A stretch of 64,000 bases of DNA from contig OZ251461.1 of the NCBI GenBank assembly GCA_965242575.1, positions 248,001-312,000 on the forward strand, given 5' to 3'. Made by a program: the position numbers and the translations under genes. The stretch is from JANQOH01 sp965242575 (GTDB taxonomy: Bacteria; Pseudomonadota; Alphaproteobacteria; UBA7887). Positions 24,099 through 32,122 of the stretch are shown in pieces (position 1 is the first letter of the stretch; each line of letters opens with the position of its first letter). The notes beneath the pieces are model-generated. The model saw only the letters and a list, made by a program, of their open reading frames with translations. It did not search any database and was not told the DNA's origin.

Positions 24099-24127
24099 AC
24101 TATAGGCGCCCCGCGCGTGAATTGCAA
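24099..24127 (-). promoter_or_regulatory. Promoter of ssrA
   Basis: Minus strand TTGCAA (24122-24127), 17-bp spacer, TATAGT (24099-24104). The predicted start near 24092 gives an acceptor piece of about 80 bases, the size expected. Confidence 0.65.
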
Positions 24128-24139
24128 CCGCGCCGCGGA

Positions 24140-24145
24140 TATAAT
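24140..24145 (+). promoter_or_regulatory. -10 box TATAAT of thyX, leaderless arrangement
   Basis: A perfect TATAAT ends 6 bases before the ATG at 24152, with no ribosome site between. The -35 region (GTGAAT, 24117-24122) is weak. Transcription should start at or next to the A of the start codon. Confidence 0.5.
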
Positions 24146-24151
24146 CGGGCC

Positions 24152-25168
24152 ATGACCGAGACCCCTCCCGATCCGGCCCCCACCCGCCGCGCCACCGTCC
24201 CGGCGATCGAGCGCATCCTCGGCGACGAGCTGCGCGTGCTCGATCACGGTTTCGTCCGCGTCGTGGACTACATGGGCGACGATAGCGCCATCGTGCAGGC
24301 GGCGCGCGTCTCCTACGGCGCGGGGACGAAATCGGTCCGCGACGACGAGAACCTGATCCGCTATCTCATGCGGCATCGCCACACGACGCCGTTCGAGATG
24401 TGCGAGATCAAGCTACATATCAAATTGCCGATCTTCGTTGCCCGCCAGTGGATCCGCCATCGCACTGCGAGCGTTAACGAGTATTCCGCACGCTATTCGA
24501 TCCTCGACCGGGAATTTTATTTTCCGGAGCTCCCCTATCTCACCAAGAAGGCGGGGGAGAATCATGACGTCCAGTCGAATTACCTTTTTCCCGATATGGT
24601 GCTCAATGCCCAGTCGACGTCCAATCGCCAAGGGCGGGACGCGGGGCTACGGGACGAGGAGGCAAGACAGGCTCTCGGCACGATGAAGGAAGACGCCGCC
24701 GTTGCATACGATCACTACTTGGATATGATAAATGAAGATAAAAGGGGAGATACGCTCGACAAAACGCGACAAGGTTTAGCGCGCGAGCTCGCGCGAATAA
24801 ATTTGCCTGTAAACATTTACACGCAGTGGTACTGGAAGATCGACCTCCACAACCTGTTCCACTTCCTGCTGCTGCGCGCCGACCAGCACGCGCAGGGCGA
24901 GATCCGCGCCTATGCGCGGACGATTCTGGAGAAGGTCGTCCGCCCCTGGGTCCCCATCGCCTGCCGCGCGTTTGAGGAGTATGCGCTCGGCGGCGCGCGC
25001 CTCTCCGCCGCCGCGCTCAACGCCGTCCGGCGCATGATCGCGGGGGAGGACGTCCGACAGGCGGATAGCGGCCTCGGCGCGCGCGAATGGCGCGAGTTGA
25101 TGGAAACGCTCGGCCGCGACCGACCGCGTCAGGACTCCGCCGTCTCGGCGGCGATCCAGTCGACGTAA
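24152..25168 (+). CDS. thyX: FAD-dependent thymidylate synthase
   Basis: A 338-residue ThyX. The signature RQWIRHRTASVNEYSARY is complete; LMRHRHTTPFEMCEIKLHIK and WKIDLHNLFHFLLLRADQHA with AQGEIRAYA match the flavin and dUMP-binding regions. It makes dTMP from dUMP with methylene-THF and NADPH. The 5-prime and 3-prime thirds have the local GC and codon use, but about 24520-24840 is clearly AT-richer (for example ATAAATTTGCCTGTAAACAT), with normal protein sequence, so the gene looks mosaic. Its end overlaps the convergent cutA gene by 40 bases. Confidence 0.95.
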   Translation: MTETPPDPAPTRRATVPAIERILGDELRVLDHGFVRVVDYMGDDSAIVQAARVSYGAGTKSVRDDENLIRYLMRHRHTTPFEMCEIKLHIKLPIFVARQWIRHRTASVNEYSARYSILDREFYFPELPYLTKKAGENHDVQSNYLFPDMVLNAQSTSNRQGRDAGLRDEEARQALGTMKEDAAVAYDHYLDMINEDKRGDTLDKTRQGLARELARINLPVNIYTQWYWKIDLHNLFHFLLLRADQHAQGEIRAYARTILEKVVRPWVPIACRAFEEYALGGARLSAAALNAVRRMIAGEDVRQADSGLGAREWRELMETLGRDRPRQDSAVSAAIQST

Positions 25169-25470
25169 TCGGGGTTCCCGCCGACGATGGGGTGGGCGAC
25201 GATGCACGGGCAATCGTAATCGTGCAGCTCGCGCGCCTTCGCGGTCAGCGCCTCCAGCCGGCCGCGGCGCGATTTGAGGACGACAACGGCCTCCGGCGCC
25301 GTCTCCACCTTCCCTTGCCAGCGGTAGATCGAGCTCACGCCCTCGATCACGTTGGCGCAGGCGGCCAGCCGCTCCTCCACCAGCGCGCGCGCCAGCGCCA
25401 TCGCGACGGCGCGGTTGGCGGCCGTAATCCAGACCGAGACCGGCGCGCCGGCGGCGCCGTCATCCGGCAT
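25129..25470 (-). CDS. cutA: CutA-like divalent-cation tolerance protein
   Basis: A 113-residue protein. VEERLAACANVIEGVSSIYR, WQGKVETAPEAVVVLKSR and ELHDYDCPCIVAHPIVGGNP with YVDWIAAET are the CutA family motifs; the protein forms trimers related to PII. Its role in copper tolerance is debated. Start overlaps the end of the macrodomain gene by 11 bases, so the two share a transcript. Confidence 0.9.
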   Translation of the reverse strand: MPDDGAAGAPVSVWITAANRAVAMALARALVEERLAACANVIEGVSSIYRWQGKVETAPEAVVVLKSRRGRLEALTAKARELHDYDCPCIVAHPIVGGNPDYVDWIAAETAES

Positions 25471-26002
25471 CGTCCGCCTCCCCGCCGCCAACCGCGGCCG
25501 ACAGCGCGGCCGACAGGACGGCGAAATTCTCCTCGCCGAACGCGACGAGGAGGATTTCGTCGAAATCCGCGCCGCCCTCCAGCGCGGCGGTCGCCTCGCG
25601 CACGGCGATTTCGGCGGCCTCGCCGGGCGGGAAGCCGTAAACCCCGGTCGAGATCGCCGGGAACGCCACCCGCCGCGCGCCCAGCTCGGCGGCGCGGGCG
25701 AGGCTGTTGCGGTAGCAGCGGGCGAGCAGTTCGGCCTCACCCTTCTCGCCGCCCTCCCACACCGGGCCGGCGGTGTGGATCGCCCAGCGCGCCGGCAGGG
25801 CGAAGCCCTCCGTCGCCACCGCCTCGCCGGTGGGGCAGCCGCCGATCTTCATCAGCGCGGCGTTCATCTTCCAGCCGGCGGCGCGGCGGATGGCGCCGTC
25901 GACCCCGCCGCCCGGGCGCAGCGCCGAATTGACCGCGTTGACAACCGCGTCGACCTCCAGCTTCGTAATGTCGCCCCGAACCGCCTTGACTCGGCCCGCC
26001 AT
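25460..26002 (-). CDS. Macrodomain protein, predicted ADP-ribosyl-ester hydrolase
   Basis: A 180-residue macrodomain: GDITKLEVDAVVNAVNSALR (the DIT and NAAN-type motifs, here NAVN), GGGVDGAIRRAAG, and FPAISTGVYGFPPGEAAEIA (phosphate-binding loop). These match YmdB/MacroD-type enzymes that remove acetyl from O-acetyl-ADP-ribose or ADP-ribose from acidic residues. The Asn-Ala-Asn element has a Val in place of Ala. Two-gene unit with cutA. Confidence 0.85.
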   Translation of the reverse strand: MAGRVKAVRGDITKLEVDAVVNAVNSALRPGGGVDGAIRRAAGWKMNAALMKIGGCPTGEAVATEGFALPARWAIHTAGPVWEGGEKGEAELLARCYRNSLARAAELGARRVAFPAISTGVYGFPPGEAAEIAVREATAALEGGADFDEILLVAFGEENFAVLSAALSAAVGGGEADDAG

Positions 26003-26079
26003 CGCCGCGCTCCTTTCCCTTCCCGGCCCCGCCATCATACACTGCCGGCGCGGGGAACGGGAAACGGGGAGGAGGGACG

Positions 26080-26880
26080 ATGCGGCTCGCCCAGGACCAA
26101 TTGGCGCGGTTCGACCGCGACGGATTCCTGCTGCTGCCAGGCTTGGTCGGCGCGGAGGAAGCGGCGCTGCTGCGGCGCGAGATCGACCGCCTGGGCGCGC
26201 TGGAGGACGAATGCGTCGTCCGCGAGACGGCGGGCGGCCCGCCGCGCACCCTGTTCCGCGTCCACGAGTCCGACGGCGCCACGGCGTCGCCGCCCTTCGC
26301 CGCCCTGGCGCGCGCGCCGCGCGTCCTCGGCGTCGCGCAGCAGGCGCTGCGCGACGAGGCGCTCTACATCCACCACACCAAGGTCAACGTGAAGGCGGCC
26401 GTCGAGGGGACGGCGTGGCCCTGGCACCAGGATTACGGCTCCTGGCGGCTGGACGGGATCGCCCGGCCCGACATGGCGACGCTGATGGTCATGCTCGACG
26501 CGGCGGACGAGCGTTCGGGCTGCCTCTACTTCCTGCCCGGCAGCCACCGCGCCGGGCGGGTCCCGCCGCGGTGGGACAGGACGACCGCCTACGGCTTCTG
26601 GGCGCTCCCGCCCGAGGCGGTGCGCGCGGCGCATGCCGCGGCGGCGCCGGTCGCCGTCACCGGGGCGCCGGGCGACGCGGCGCTGTTCCACTGCAACCTG
26701 TTCCACGCCTCCGGCCACAACCTGTCGGCGGAGGACCGGCGGCAGGTCTATTTCTGCTTCAACACCGTCGCCAACCGCCCGGCGGAGGTGGAGGAGCCGC
26801 GGCCCGACTACCAGCGTTCGCGCAATTGGGCGCCGCTGGCGGCGGTCGACGGCGGCGCGGCGCCGGCCGCCGCCCCATAG
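26080..26880 (+). CDS. Phytanoyl-CoA dioxygenase-family oxygenase
   Basis: A 266-residue Fe(II)/2-oxoglutarate oxygenase. The metal His-x-Asp is in WHQDYGSWRLDG, the distal His in HCNLFHASGHNLS, with CLYFLPGSHRAGRVPP between, as in PhyH-family enzymes. The N-terminus (QLARFDRDGFLLLPGLV) is the standard entry motif. Substrate unknown; the nearest characterised groups hydroxylate acyl-CoA, ectoine or small metabolites. GGAGGAG lies before the ATG. Confidence 0.85.
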   Translation: MRLAQDQLARFDRDGFLLLPGLVGAEEAALLRREIDRLGALEDECVVRETAGGPPRTLFRVHESDGATASPPFAALARAPRVLGVAQQALRDEALYIHHTKVNVKAAVEGTAWPWHQDYGSWRLDGIARPDMATLMVMLDAADERSGCLYFLPGSHRAGRVPPRWDRTTAYGFWALPPEAVRAAHAAAAPVAVTGAPGDAALFHCNLFHASGHNLSAEDRRQVYFCFNTVANRPAEVEEPRPDYQRSRNWAPLAAVDGGAAPAAAP

Positions 26881-26929
26881 CCGGTAGAGGGCGAATCGGG
26901 CGAAGGCCGCCTCGACCGCGCGCCCCTTC

Positions 26930-27754
26930 TCACCCGCCCCAGACGTAAACGCAGAAGAACAGGAACAGCCACACCACGTCCACGAAGTGCCAGTACCACG
27001 CGGCGGCCTCGAAGCCGAAATGACGGTCCGGCTTGAAGTGGTCGCGGTAGGCGCGCCACAGGCACACGGCGAGGAAGACCGTGCCGATGATCACATGCGC
27101 GCCGTGGAAGCCCGTCGCCATGAAGAAGGTCGAGGGGTAGATGCCGTCGGCGAAGCCGAACGGCGCATGCGAATACTCGTAGGCCTGCACCGCGGTGAAC
27201 AGCGCGCCGAGCGCCACCGTGCACCACAGGCCGAGGATGAGGTGCCGGCGGTTCCCCTCGCGCAGCGCGTGGTGCGCCCAGGTCACCGTCGCCCCCGAGG
27301 TCAGCAGGATGACGGTGTTGAGCAGCGGCAGATGCCACGGGTCGAAGGTCTCGATGGATTCCGGCGGCCATTGCCCGCCGTTCGCCTCCACCCGGCCGAA
27401 CTGTATCGCCTCGTCGGCGAAGATCGACGCGTCGAAGAAGGCCCAGAACCACGCCGAGAAGAACATCACCTCGGAGGCGATGAACAGCGCCATCCCGTAG
27501 CGCAGCCCCAGCTGGACGATGGGGGTGTGGTGGTCCTCGAAGGTGGCCTCGCGGATCACGTCGCGCCACCACACGACCATGGTCGCCGCGACCAGCACGG
27601 CGCCGGCGCCGGCGATCCACGGCCCGCCGGGCGCGTCGTGCATGAACGCCACCGTCCCGAAGGTGAGCAGCAGCGCAGCGAACGCGCCCATCAGCGGCCA
27701 CGGGCTGGGGTCGACCAGATGGTAGGGATGCTTGGCTTCGGCGGCGGTGGACAT
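26930..27754 (-). CDS. ctaE: Cytochrome c oxidase subunit III
   Basis: A 274-residue inner-membrane protein with seven hydrophobic helices. HPYHLVDPSPWPLMGAFAAL, EVMFFSAWFWAFFDASIFAD, HGAHVIIGTVFLAVCLWRAY and WHFVDVVWLFLFFCVYVWGG are COX3 motifs, including the final Trp-His-Phe-Val-Asp. Last gene of the cta operon, 1 base from ctaG. The ATG at 27754 replaces an upstream in-frame start that would lie inside ctaG. Confidence 0.95.
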   Translation of the reverse strand: MSTAAEAKHPYHLVDPSPWPLMGAFAALLLTFGTVAFMHDAPGGPWIAGAGAVLVAATMVVWWRDVIREATFEDHHTPIVQLGLRYGMALFIASEVMFFSAWFWAFFDASIFADEAIQFGRVEANGGQWPPESIETFDPWHLPLLNTVILLTSGATVTWAHHALREGNRRHLILGLWCTVALGALFTAVQAYEYSHAPFGFADGIYPSTFFMATGFHGAHVIIGTVFLAVCLWRAYRDHFKPDRHFGFEAAAWYWHFVDVVWLFLFFCVYVWGG

Positions 27755-27755
27755 G

Positions 27756-28349
27756 TCAGAGACCTCGGTTCGGGATCGGTGCGTCCGGGGCGGCGGCATG
27801 CTGGCGCGCGAGCGCGTCCTCGCCGGCGTCGAACATGGTGTAGGACAGGGTGACGGCGCGGAGGCCGGCGGTGTCGGGGTCGTCGGCGATCGCCGGGTCG
27901 ATGAAGAACGACACCGGGAGCTCCGCGCTCTCCCCGGCTCCCAGATACTGCTCCTGGAAGCAGAAGCATTCGACCTTGTTGAAATACTTGCCCGCCGCCG
28001 CCGGCGCGACGTTGAAGACCGCCGTCCCCACGCGCGGGCCGCCCTCGTTGACGGCGCGGTAGAAGGCGAGCGCGGCCTCCCCCGCGCGCGCCTCCATCTT
28101 GCGCGCGGCGGGTTCGAAGCGCCACCGCAGCGCCGGGTCGATGTCGGCGTTGAAGCGCACCGTGAACACCGGCCCGGCCGCGCCCGGCGCCGCCTCCGCC
28201 ACCCGCGTCGCGCCGCCGTATCCCGTCGCCTGGCAGAACAGGCGGTAGAGCGGCGCCGAGGCGAAGGCGAGGCCGATCATGGCGCAGCAGAACGCGCCGA
28301 GCGCCAGCGCCAGGCGGCGGTTGCCCGCGCCGGTCCGCGCCGGGTCCAT
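27756..28349 (-). CDS. ctaG: Cytochrome c oxidase assembly protein CtaG/Cox11
   Basis: A 197-residue protein with one N-terminal membrane helix (LALALGAFCCAMIGLAFASA) followed by PLYRLFCQATGYGG, a periplasmic beta domain, and the copper motif KVECFCFQEQ (Cys-Phe-Cys). It delivers copper to the CuB site of subunit I. It lies between the small CoxF-like gene and ctaE. Confidence 0.95.
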   Translation of the reverse strand: MDPARTGAGNRRLALALGAFCCAMIGLAFASAPLYRLFCQATGYGGATRVAEAAPGAAGPVFTVRFNADIDPALRWRFEPAARKMEARAGEAALAFYRAVNEGGPRVGTAVFNVAPAAAGKYFNKVECFCFQEQYLGAGESAELPVSFFIDPAIADDPDTAGLRAVTLSYTMFDAGEDALARQHAAAPDAPIPNRGL

Positions 28350-28366
28350 GCGCGCCGCGGCCACGT

Positions 28367-28489
28367 TCAGCCCGCCCCGCCCAATTTGGCGAGGGTGATC
28401 AGAAAGAACAGCACGACCAGCGCGCCGAGGCTCGCGGCGAGCGCGGCGTTCCTCAGGCGGCGGCGGCGGTGCAGCGGATGCGGCGGCAC
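28367..28489 (-). CDS. Small single-helix membrane protein of the cta operon (CoxF-like)
   Basis: A 40-residue protein starting with GTG at 28489: a basic start (HPLHRRRRLRNAALAA), one membrane helix (SLGALVVLFFLITLAKLGG). It sits between ctaB and ctaG with gaps of 3 and 17 bases, the place where many alphaproteobacteria carry a small CoxF-type protein ending in a TxxKLGG-like motif. Likely an assembly or stability factor; the function is not established. Confidence 0.7.
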   Translation of the reverse strand: MPPHPLHRRRRLRNAALAASLGALVVLFFLITLAKLGGAG

Positions 28490-28492
28490 GGC

Positions 28493-29416
28493 TCAGCCCC
28501 CCCGCGCGAACGCGGCGTCGTCCGCCAGGAGGAGGGCGAACACCAGGAACAGGTAGGCGATGGAGTAGCCGAACAGCCGCCGCGCGTCGCCGTCGTCGTC
28601 GCTCCGCCACAGGACCGCCGCGCGGTGGACGAAGCCGGCGCCGAGCAGCCCCGCGCCCAGGGCGTAGAGCCAGCCCGCGGCGCCGAGCGCGGCCGGCGCC
28701 AGCGCCAGCGGCGCCAGCGCGGCGCTGTAGAGCAGGATCCGCCGCCGCGTCTCCCTCCGCCCGGCGACCGCCGGCAGCATCGGCACGCCGGCGCGCGCGT
28801 ATTCATGGGCGCGGTAAAGCGAGAGCGCCCAGAAATGCGGCGGCGTCCACACGAAGACGATGGCGAACAGGGTCCACGGGACGAGCCCGGTCTCGCCGGC
28901 GACCGCCGCCCAGCCGATCACCGGCGGCAGCGCCCCGGCCGCGCCGCCGATGACGATGTTGCTCGGAGTCCGCCGCTTGAGGAACAGCGTATAGACGAAG
29001 ACGTAGAAGCCGATGGCGAGCGCCAGAAGCGCCGCCGCGAGCCAGTTCGCCGCCAGCGCCATCGTCGCCACCGCGCCGACCGCCAGGGTGGCGCCGAAGC
29101 CGAGCGCGGATTCCGGCGCGACGCGCCCGGCGGGGATCGGGCGGTCGCGGGTGCGCGCCATCGCCGCGTCGATGTCGCGGTCGCACCACATGTTGATCGC
29201 CCCCGCCGCGCCGGCGCCGACGGCGATGCACAGCAGCGCCGCGGCGGCGATGACCGGGTGCGCCGCGCCCGGCGCCAACAGCATCCCCACGAGGCCGGTG
29301 AAGCAGACGAGCGACATCACCCTGGGCTTGAGCAGGGCGAAATAGTCCGCCGGCCCGCCCGCGAAGGCGTCCGCGGCCGGCGCGGCCGCGGCGCCCGCCG
29401 CGCCCGTCCGCGGCAT
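28493..29416 (-). CDS. ctaB: Protoheme IX farnesyltransferase (heme O synthase)
   Basis: A 307-residue UbiA-family membrane enzyme. FALLKPRVMSLVCFTGLVGM, the Asp motif NMWCDRDIDAAMARTRDRPI and the second region HFWALSLYRAHEYARAGVPM are all present. It attaches a farnesyl group to heme B to make heme O for the oxidase. Between ctaD and the CoxF-like gene. Confidence 0.95.
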   Translation of the reverse strand: MPRTGAAGAAAAPAADAFAGGPADYFALLKPRVMSLVCFTGLVGMLLAPGAAHPVIAAAALLCIAVGAGAAGAINMWCDRDIDAAMARTRDRPIPAGRVAPESALGFGATLAVGAVATMALAANWLAAALLALAIGFYVFVYTLFLKRRTPSNIVIGGAAGALPPVIGWAAVAGETGLVPWTLFAIVFVWTPPHFWALSLYRAHEYARAGVPMLPAVAGRRETRRRILLYSAALAPLALAPAALGAAGWLYALGAGLLGAGFVHRAAVLWRSDDDGDARRLFGYSIAYLFLVFALLLADDAAFARGG

Positions 29417-29440
29417 CCCGCCCCTCCGGCGCGCCTGCCG

Positions 29441-31111
29441 CTAGCCCGCCTTCGGCGGCACCCCGTAGGAGCGGAACCGGGGGCTGGCGGTGATCGACGG
29501 GCCTTCGGCGGAGACGTGCGGCAGTTCGTCGTAGGTGTGGAACGGCGGCGGCGAGGCGCACTTCCACTCCAGCGTCGTCGCCCCCTCGCCCCACGGGTTG
29601 TCGGCGCACTTCTCGCCCGACGTGAAGGCGCGGAGCACGATCCAGAGGAACAGGACCGCCGAGGCCGCCGACAGGTAGGCGCCCCACGACGACACCATGT
29701 TCCACCCGGCGAAGGCGTCCGGGTAGTCCACGTAGCGGCGCGGCATCCCGGCGAGGCCCGAGAAGTGCATGGGGAAGAAGGTGAGGTTGACGCCGATGAA
29801 CAGGGTCCAGAACTGGAGCTTGCCCAGCGCCTCGTCGTAGCTCCGGCCCGTCATCTTGCCGAACCAGTAGTAGAACCCGGCGAAAATCGAGAACAGCGCG
29901 CCCATCGACATGGTGTAGTGGAAGTGCCCCACCACGTAATAGGTGTCGTGGAGCGCGGTGTCGATGCCGGCGTTGGCGAGCACCACCCCGGTCACGCCGC
30001 CGATGACGAACAGGAAGATCATGCCGAGCGCGAACAGCATGGGGGTCTCATAGGTGATCGACCCGCCCCACATGGTCGCGATCCAGCTGAAAATCTTGAT
30101 CCCGGTCGGCACCGCGATGACCATCGTCGCCGCCATGAAGTAGGCGCGCGTGTCGACGTCGAGGCCCGAGGTGTACATGTGGTGCGCCCACACGATGAAG
30201 CCGACGAAGCCGATGGCGACCATGGCGTAGGCCATGCCGAGATAGCCGAACACCGGCTTGCGCGAGAAGGTGGAGACGATCTGGCTCACGATGCCGAAGC
30301 CCGGCAGGATGAGGATATAGACCTCCGGGTGGCCGAAGAACCAGAACAGGTGCTGGAACAGCACCGGGTCGCCGCCGCCGGCGGCGTCGAAGAACGCGGT
30401 GCCGAAATTGCGGTCGGTCAGCAGCATGGTGATCGCCCCGGCCAGCACCGGCAGGGCCAGCAGCAGCAGGAACACCGTCACCAGGATCGACCACACGAAC
30501 AGCGGCATCTTGTGCAGGGTCATGCCCGGCGCGCGCATGTTGAAGATCGTGGTGATGAAGTTGATCGCGCCCAGGATCGACGACGCGCCGGCGAGGTGGA
30601 GCGAGAAGATCGCCATGTCGACCGACGGCCCGCTATGGTAGTCGCCGCCCGACAGCGGCGGGTATATCGTCCACCCCGTCCCCGCGCCCTGCCCGTAGCC
30701 GCCGTCGACGAAGATCGAGCCGACGAGCAGGATGAACGCCGGGACGATCAGCCAGAAGCTGATGTTGTTCATGCGCGGGAACGCCATGTCCGGCGCGCCG
30801 ATCATGATGGGCACGAACCAATTGCCGAAGCCGCCGATCAGCGCCGGCATGATCAGGAAGAACACCATGATCAGGCCGTGGCCGGTGACCAGCACGTTGA
30901 ATTGGTGCGGGTCGTCGGCGAAGAACTGCATCCCGGGCTCGGCGAGCTCGAGGCGCATCATGATCGAGAAGAGCAGCCCCACCAGCCCCGCAATCGCCGC
31001 GAAGATCAGGTAGAGGGTGCCGATGTCCTTGTGGTTGGTCGAGAACAGCCAGCGCGCGAGGCCGGACGGTTCGTGGTGGGCGTGTCCGCCCGCGGCGTCG
31101 GTGTAAGCCAT
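29441..31111 (-). CDS. ctaD: Cytochrome c oxidase subunit I
   Basis: A 556-residue subunit I of an aa3-type oxidase. TNHKDIGTLYLIFAAIAGLV, the heme a His in VTGHGLIMVFFLIMPALIGG, WFFGHPEVYILILPGFGIVS (CuB His and cross-linked Tyr), AHHMYTSGLDVDTRAYFMAA and HDTYYVVGHFHYTMSMGALF (heme a3 and a His) are all present. It is the catalytic core of respiration in the inner membrane. Confidence 0.98.
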   Translation of the reverse strand: MAYTDAAGGHAHHEPSGLARWLFSTNHKDIGTLYLIFAAIAGLVGLLFSIMMRLELAEPGMQFFADDPHQFNVLVTGHGLIMVFFLIMPALIGGFGNWFVPIMIGAPDMAFPRMNNISFWLIVPAFILLVGSIFVDGGYGQGAGTGWTIYPPLSGGDYHSGPSVDMAIFSLHLAGASSILGAINFITTIFNMRAPGMTLHKMPLFVWSILVTVFLLLLALPVLAGAITMLLTDRNFGTAFFDAAGGGDPVLFQHLFWFFGHPEVYILILPGFGIVSQIVSTFSRKPVFGYLGMAYAMVAIGFVGFIVWAHHMYTSGLDVDTRAYFMAATMVIAVPTGIKIFSWIATMWGGSITYETPMLFALGMIFLFVIGGVTGVVLANAGIDTALHDTYYVVGHFHYTMSMGALFSIFAGFYYWFGKMTGRSYDEALGKLQFWTLFIGVNLTFFPMHFSGLAGMPRRYVDYPDAFAGWNMVSSWGAYLSAASAVLFLWIVLRAFTSGEKCADNPWGEGATTLEWKCASPPPFHTYDELPHVSAEGPSITASPRFRSYGVPPKAG

Positions 31112-31126
31112 GGCCCTCGCCTTTCC

Positions 31127-31954
31127 TCAGCTCGTCTCTCGCGGCGCGGGCGCGGCGGCGGCGCCCTCGGCGACGTTCATCTCCCGCCAGGCGTCGTATT
31201 CGGCCTGCTCCACCACCTTCACCTCGATGGGCATGAAGGCGTGGTTGGTCCCGCACAGTTCGGAGCACTGGCCGTAGAACGTCCCGGTTTTCTCGGCGGC
31301 GAACCAGATTTCGTTGAGCCTGCCCGGCACCGCGTCGACCTTGACGCCGAACGCCGGCACCGCCCAGGCGTGGATCACGTCGTCGGACGTGACCTGCATC
31401 CGCACCACCTTTTCCACCGGCACCACCAGCGGCGCGTCGGTCGCCAGCAGGCGCGGCTGGCCGGGCTCCAGGTCCTCCTCATCGACCATGGTGGCGTAGA
31501 GCTCGATGCCGTCGTCCGGGTATTCGTAGATCCAATACCAGCTGGCGCCGGTGGCCTTGATCGTCAGGTCCGGTTCGGGATGCGTCTCGGCGTAGTAGAG
31601 CAACTTGAAGCTCGGGTGCGCGATGGCGATCAGGATGAGCGTCGGGACCACGGTCCACGCGATCTCGAGCTTCGGGTTGTGCGTCGTCCTGCTCGGCGTC
31701 GGGTTGGCGGAGGCGCGGAACCGGATCATGACGTAGGCCATGAGCGCGGTGACGAACAGCGCGATGGCGACGATGACGACGAGCAGCACGTCGTGCAGGC
31801 CGACGATCTCCGCCATGATGGTGCTGGCGGGTTCGGGGAAGTCGATCTGCCACGGCCTGGGCGGCCCGCCCGCCTCCGCGCCGAGCGCCGCGCCCGGCGC
31901 CGCGAGCGCGCCCGCCGCCGCGGCGAGCCGCGCCGGAATTCCGAATGGTCTCAT
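31127..31954 (-). CDS. ctaC: Cytochrome c oxidase subunit II
   Basis: A 275-residue protein: signal peptide (MRPFGIPARLAAAAGALAAP), two membrane helices, and a cupredoxin domain with the CuA site CSELCGTNHAFMPIEV and the electron-entry residues GASWYWIYEYPDDG. First gene of the cta operon; the start at 31954 gives a proper signal peptide. Promoter predicted at 32012-32041. Confidence 0.95.
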   Translation of the reverse strand: MRPFGIPARLAAAAGALAAPGAALGAEAGGPPRPWQIDFPEPASTIMAEIVGLHDVLLVVIVAIALFVTALMAYVMIRFRASANPTPSRTTHNPKLEIAWTVVPTLILIAIAHPSFKLLYYAETHPEPDLTIKATGASWYWIYEYPDDGIELYATMVDEEDLEPGQPRLLATDAPLVVPVEKVVRMQVTSDDVIHAWAVPAFGVKVDAVPGRLNEIWFAAEKTGTFYGQCSELCGTNHAFMPIEVKVVEQAEYDAWREMNVAEGAAAAPAPRETS

Positions 31955-32011
31955 GCCCGATCCCGCTCCCCGTTCGCGCCGAAGCCCCGTCGCGCCGCCC
32001 CGGCGCGGGCG

Positions 32012-32041
32012 CTTATACCCGCCCCGCCGCGCGGGGATCAA
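32012..32041 (-). promoter_or_regulatory. Promoter of the cta operon
   Basis: Minus strand TTGATC (32036-32041), 18-bp spacer, TATAAG (32012-32017), about 55 bp before the ctaC ATG. Hexamer-based prediction. Confidence 0.45.
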
Positions 32042-32122
32042 GGGCGCGGTATGCGCCGCCCCGCGGCCCCGGAATCCCCTCGCTCCGGCGCCGGGTTTCC
32101 CGGCGCGGCGCGCCCTGGACCG

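Noticed and set aside
24520..24840. Intein or inserted element in thyX
   Set aside because: The protein aligns through the AT-rich patch without extra residues or splice motifs.
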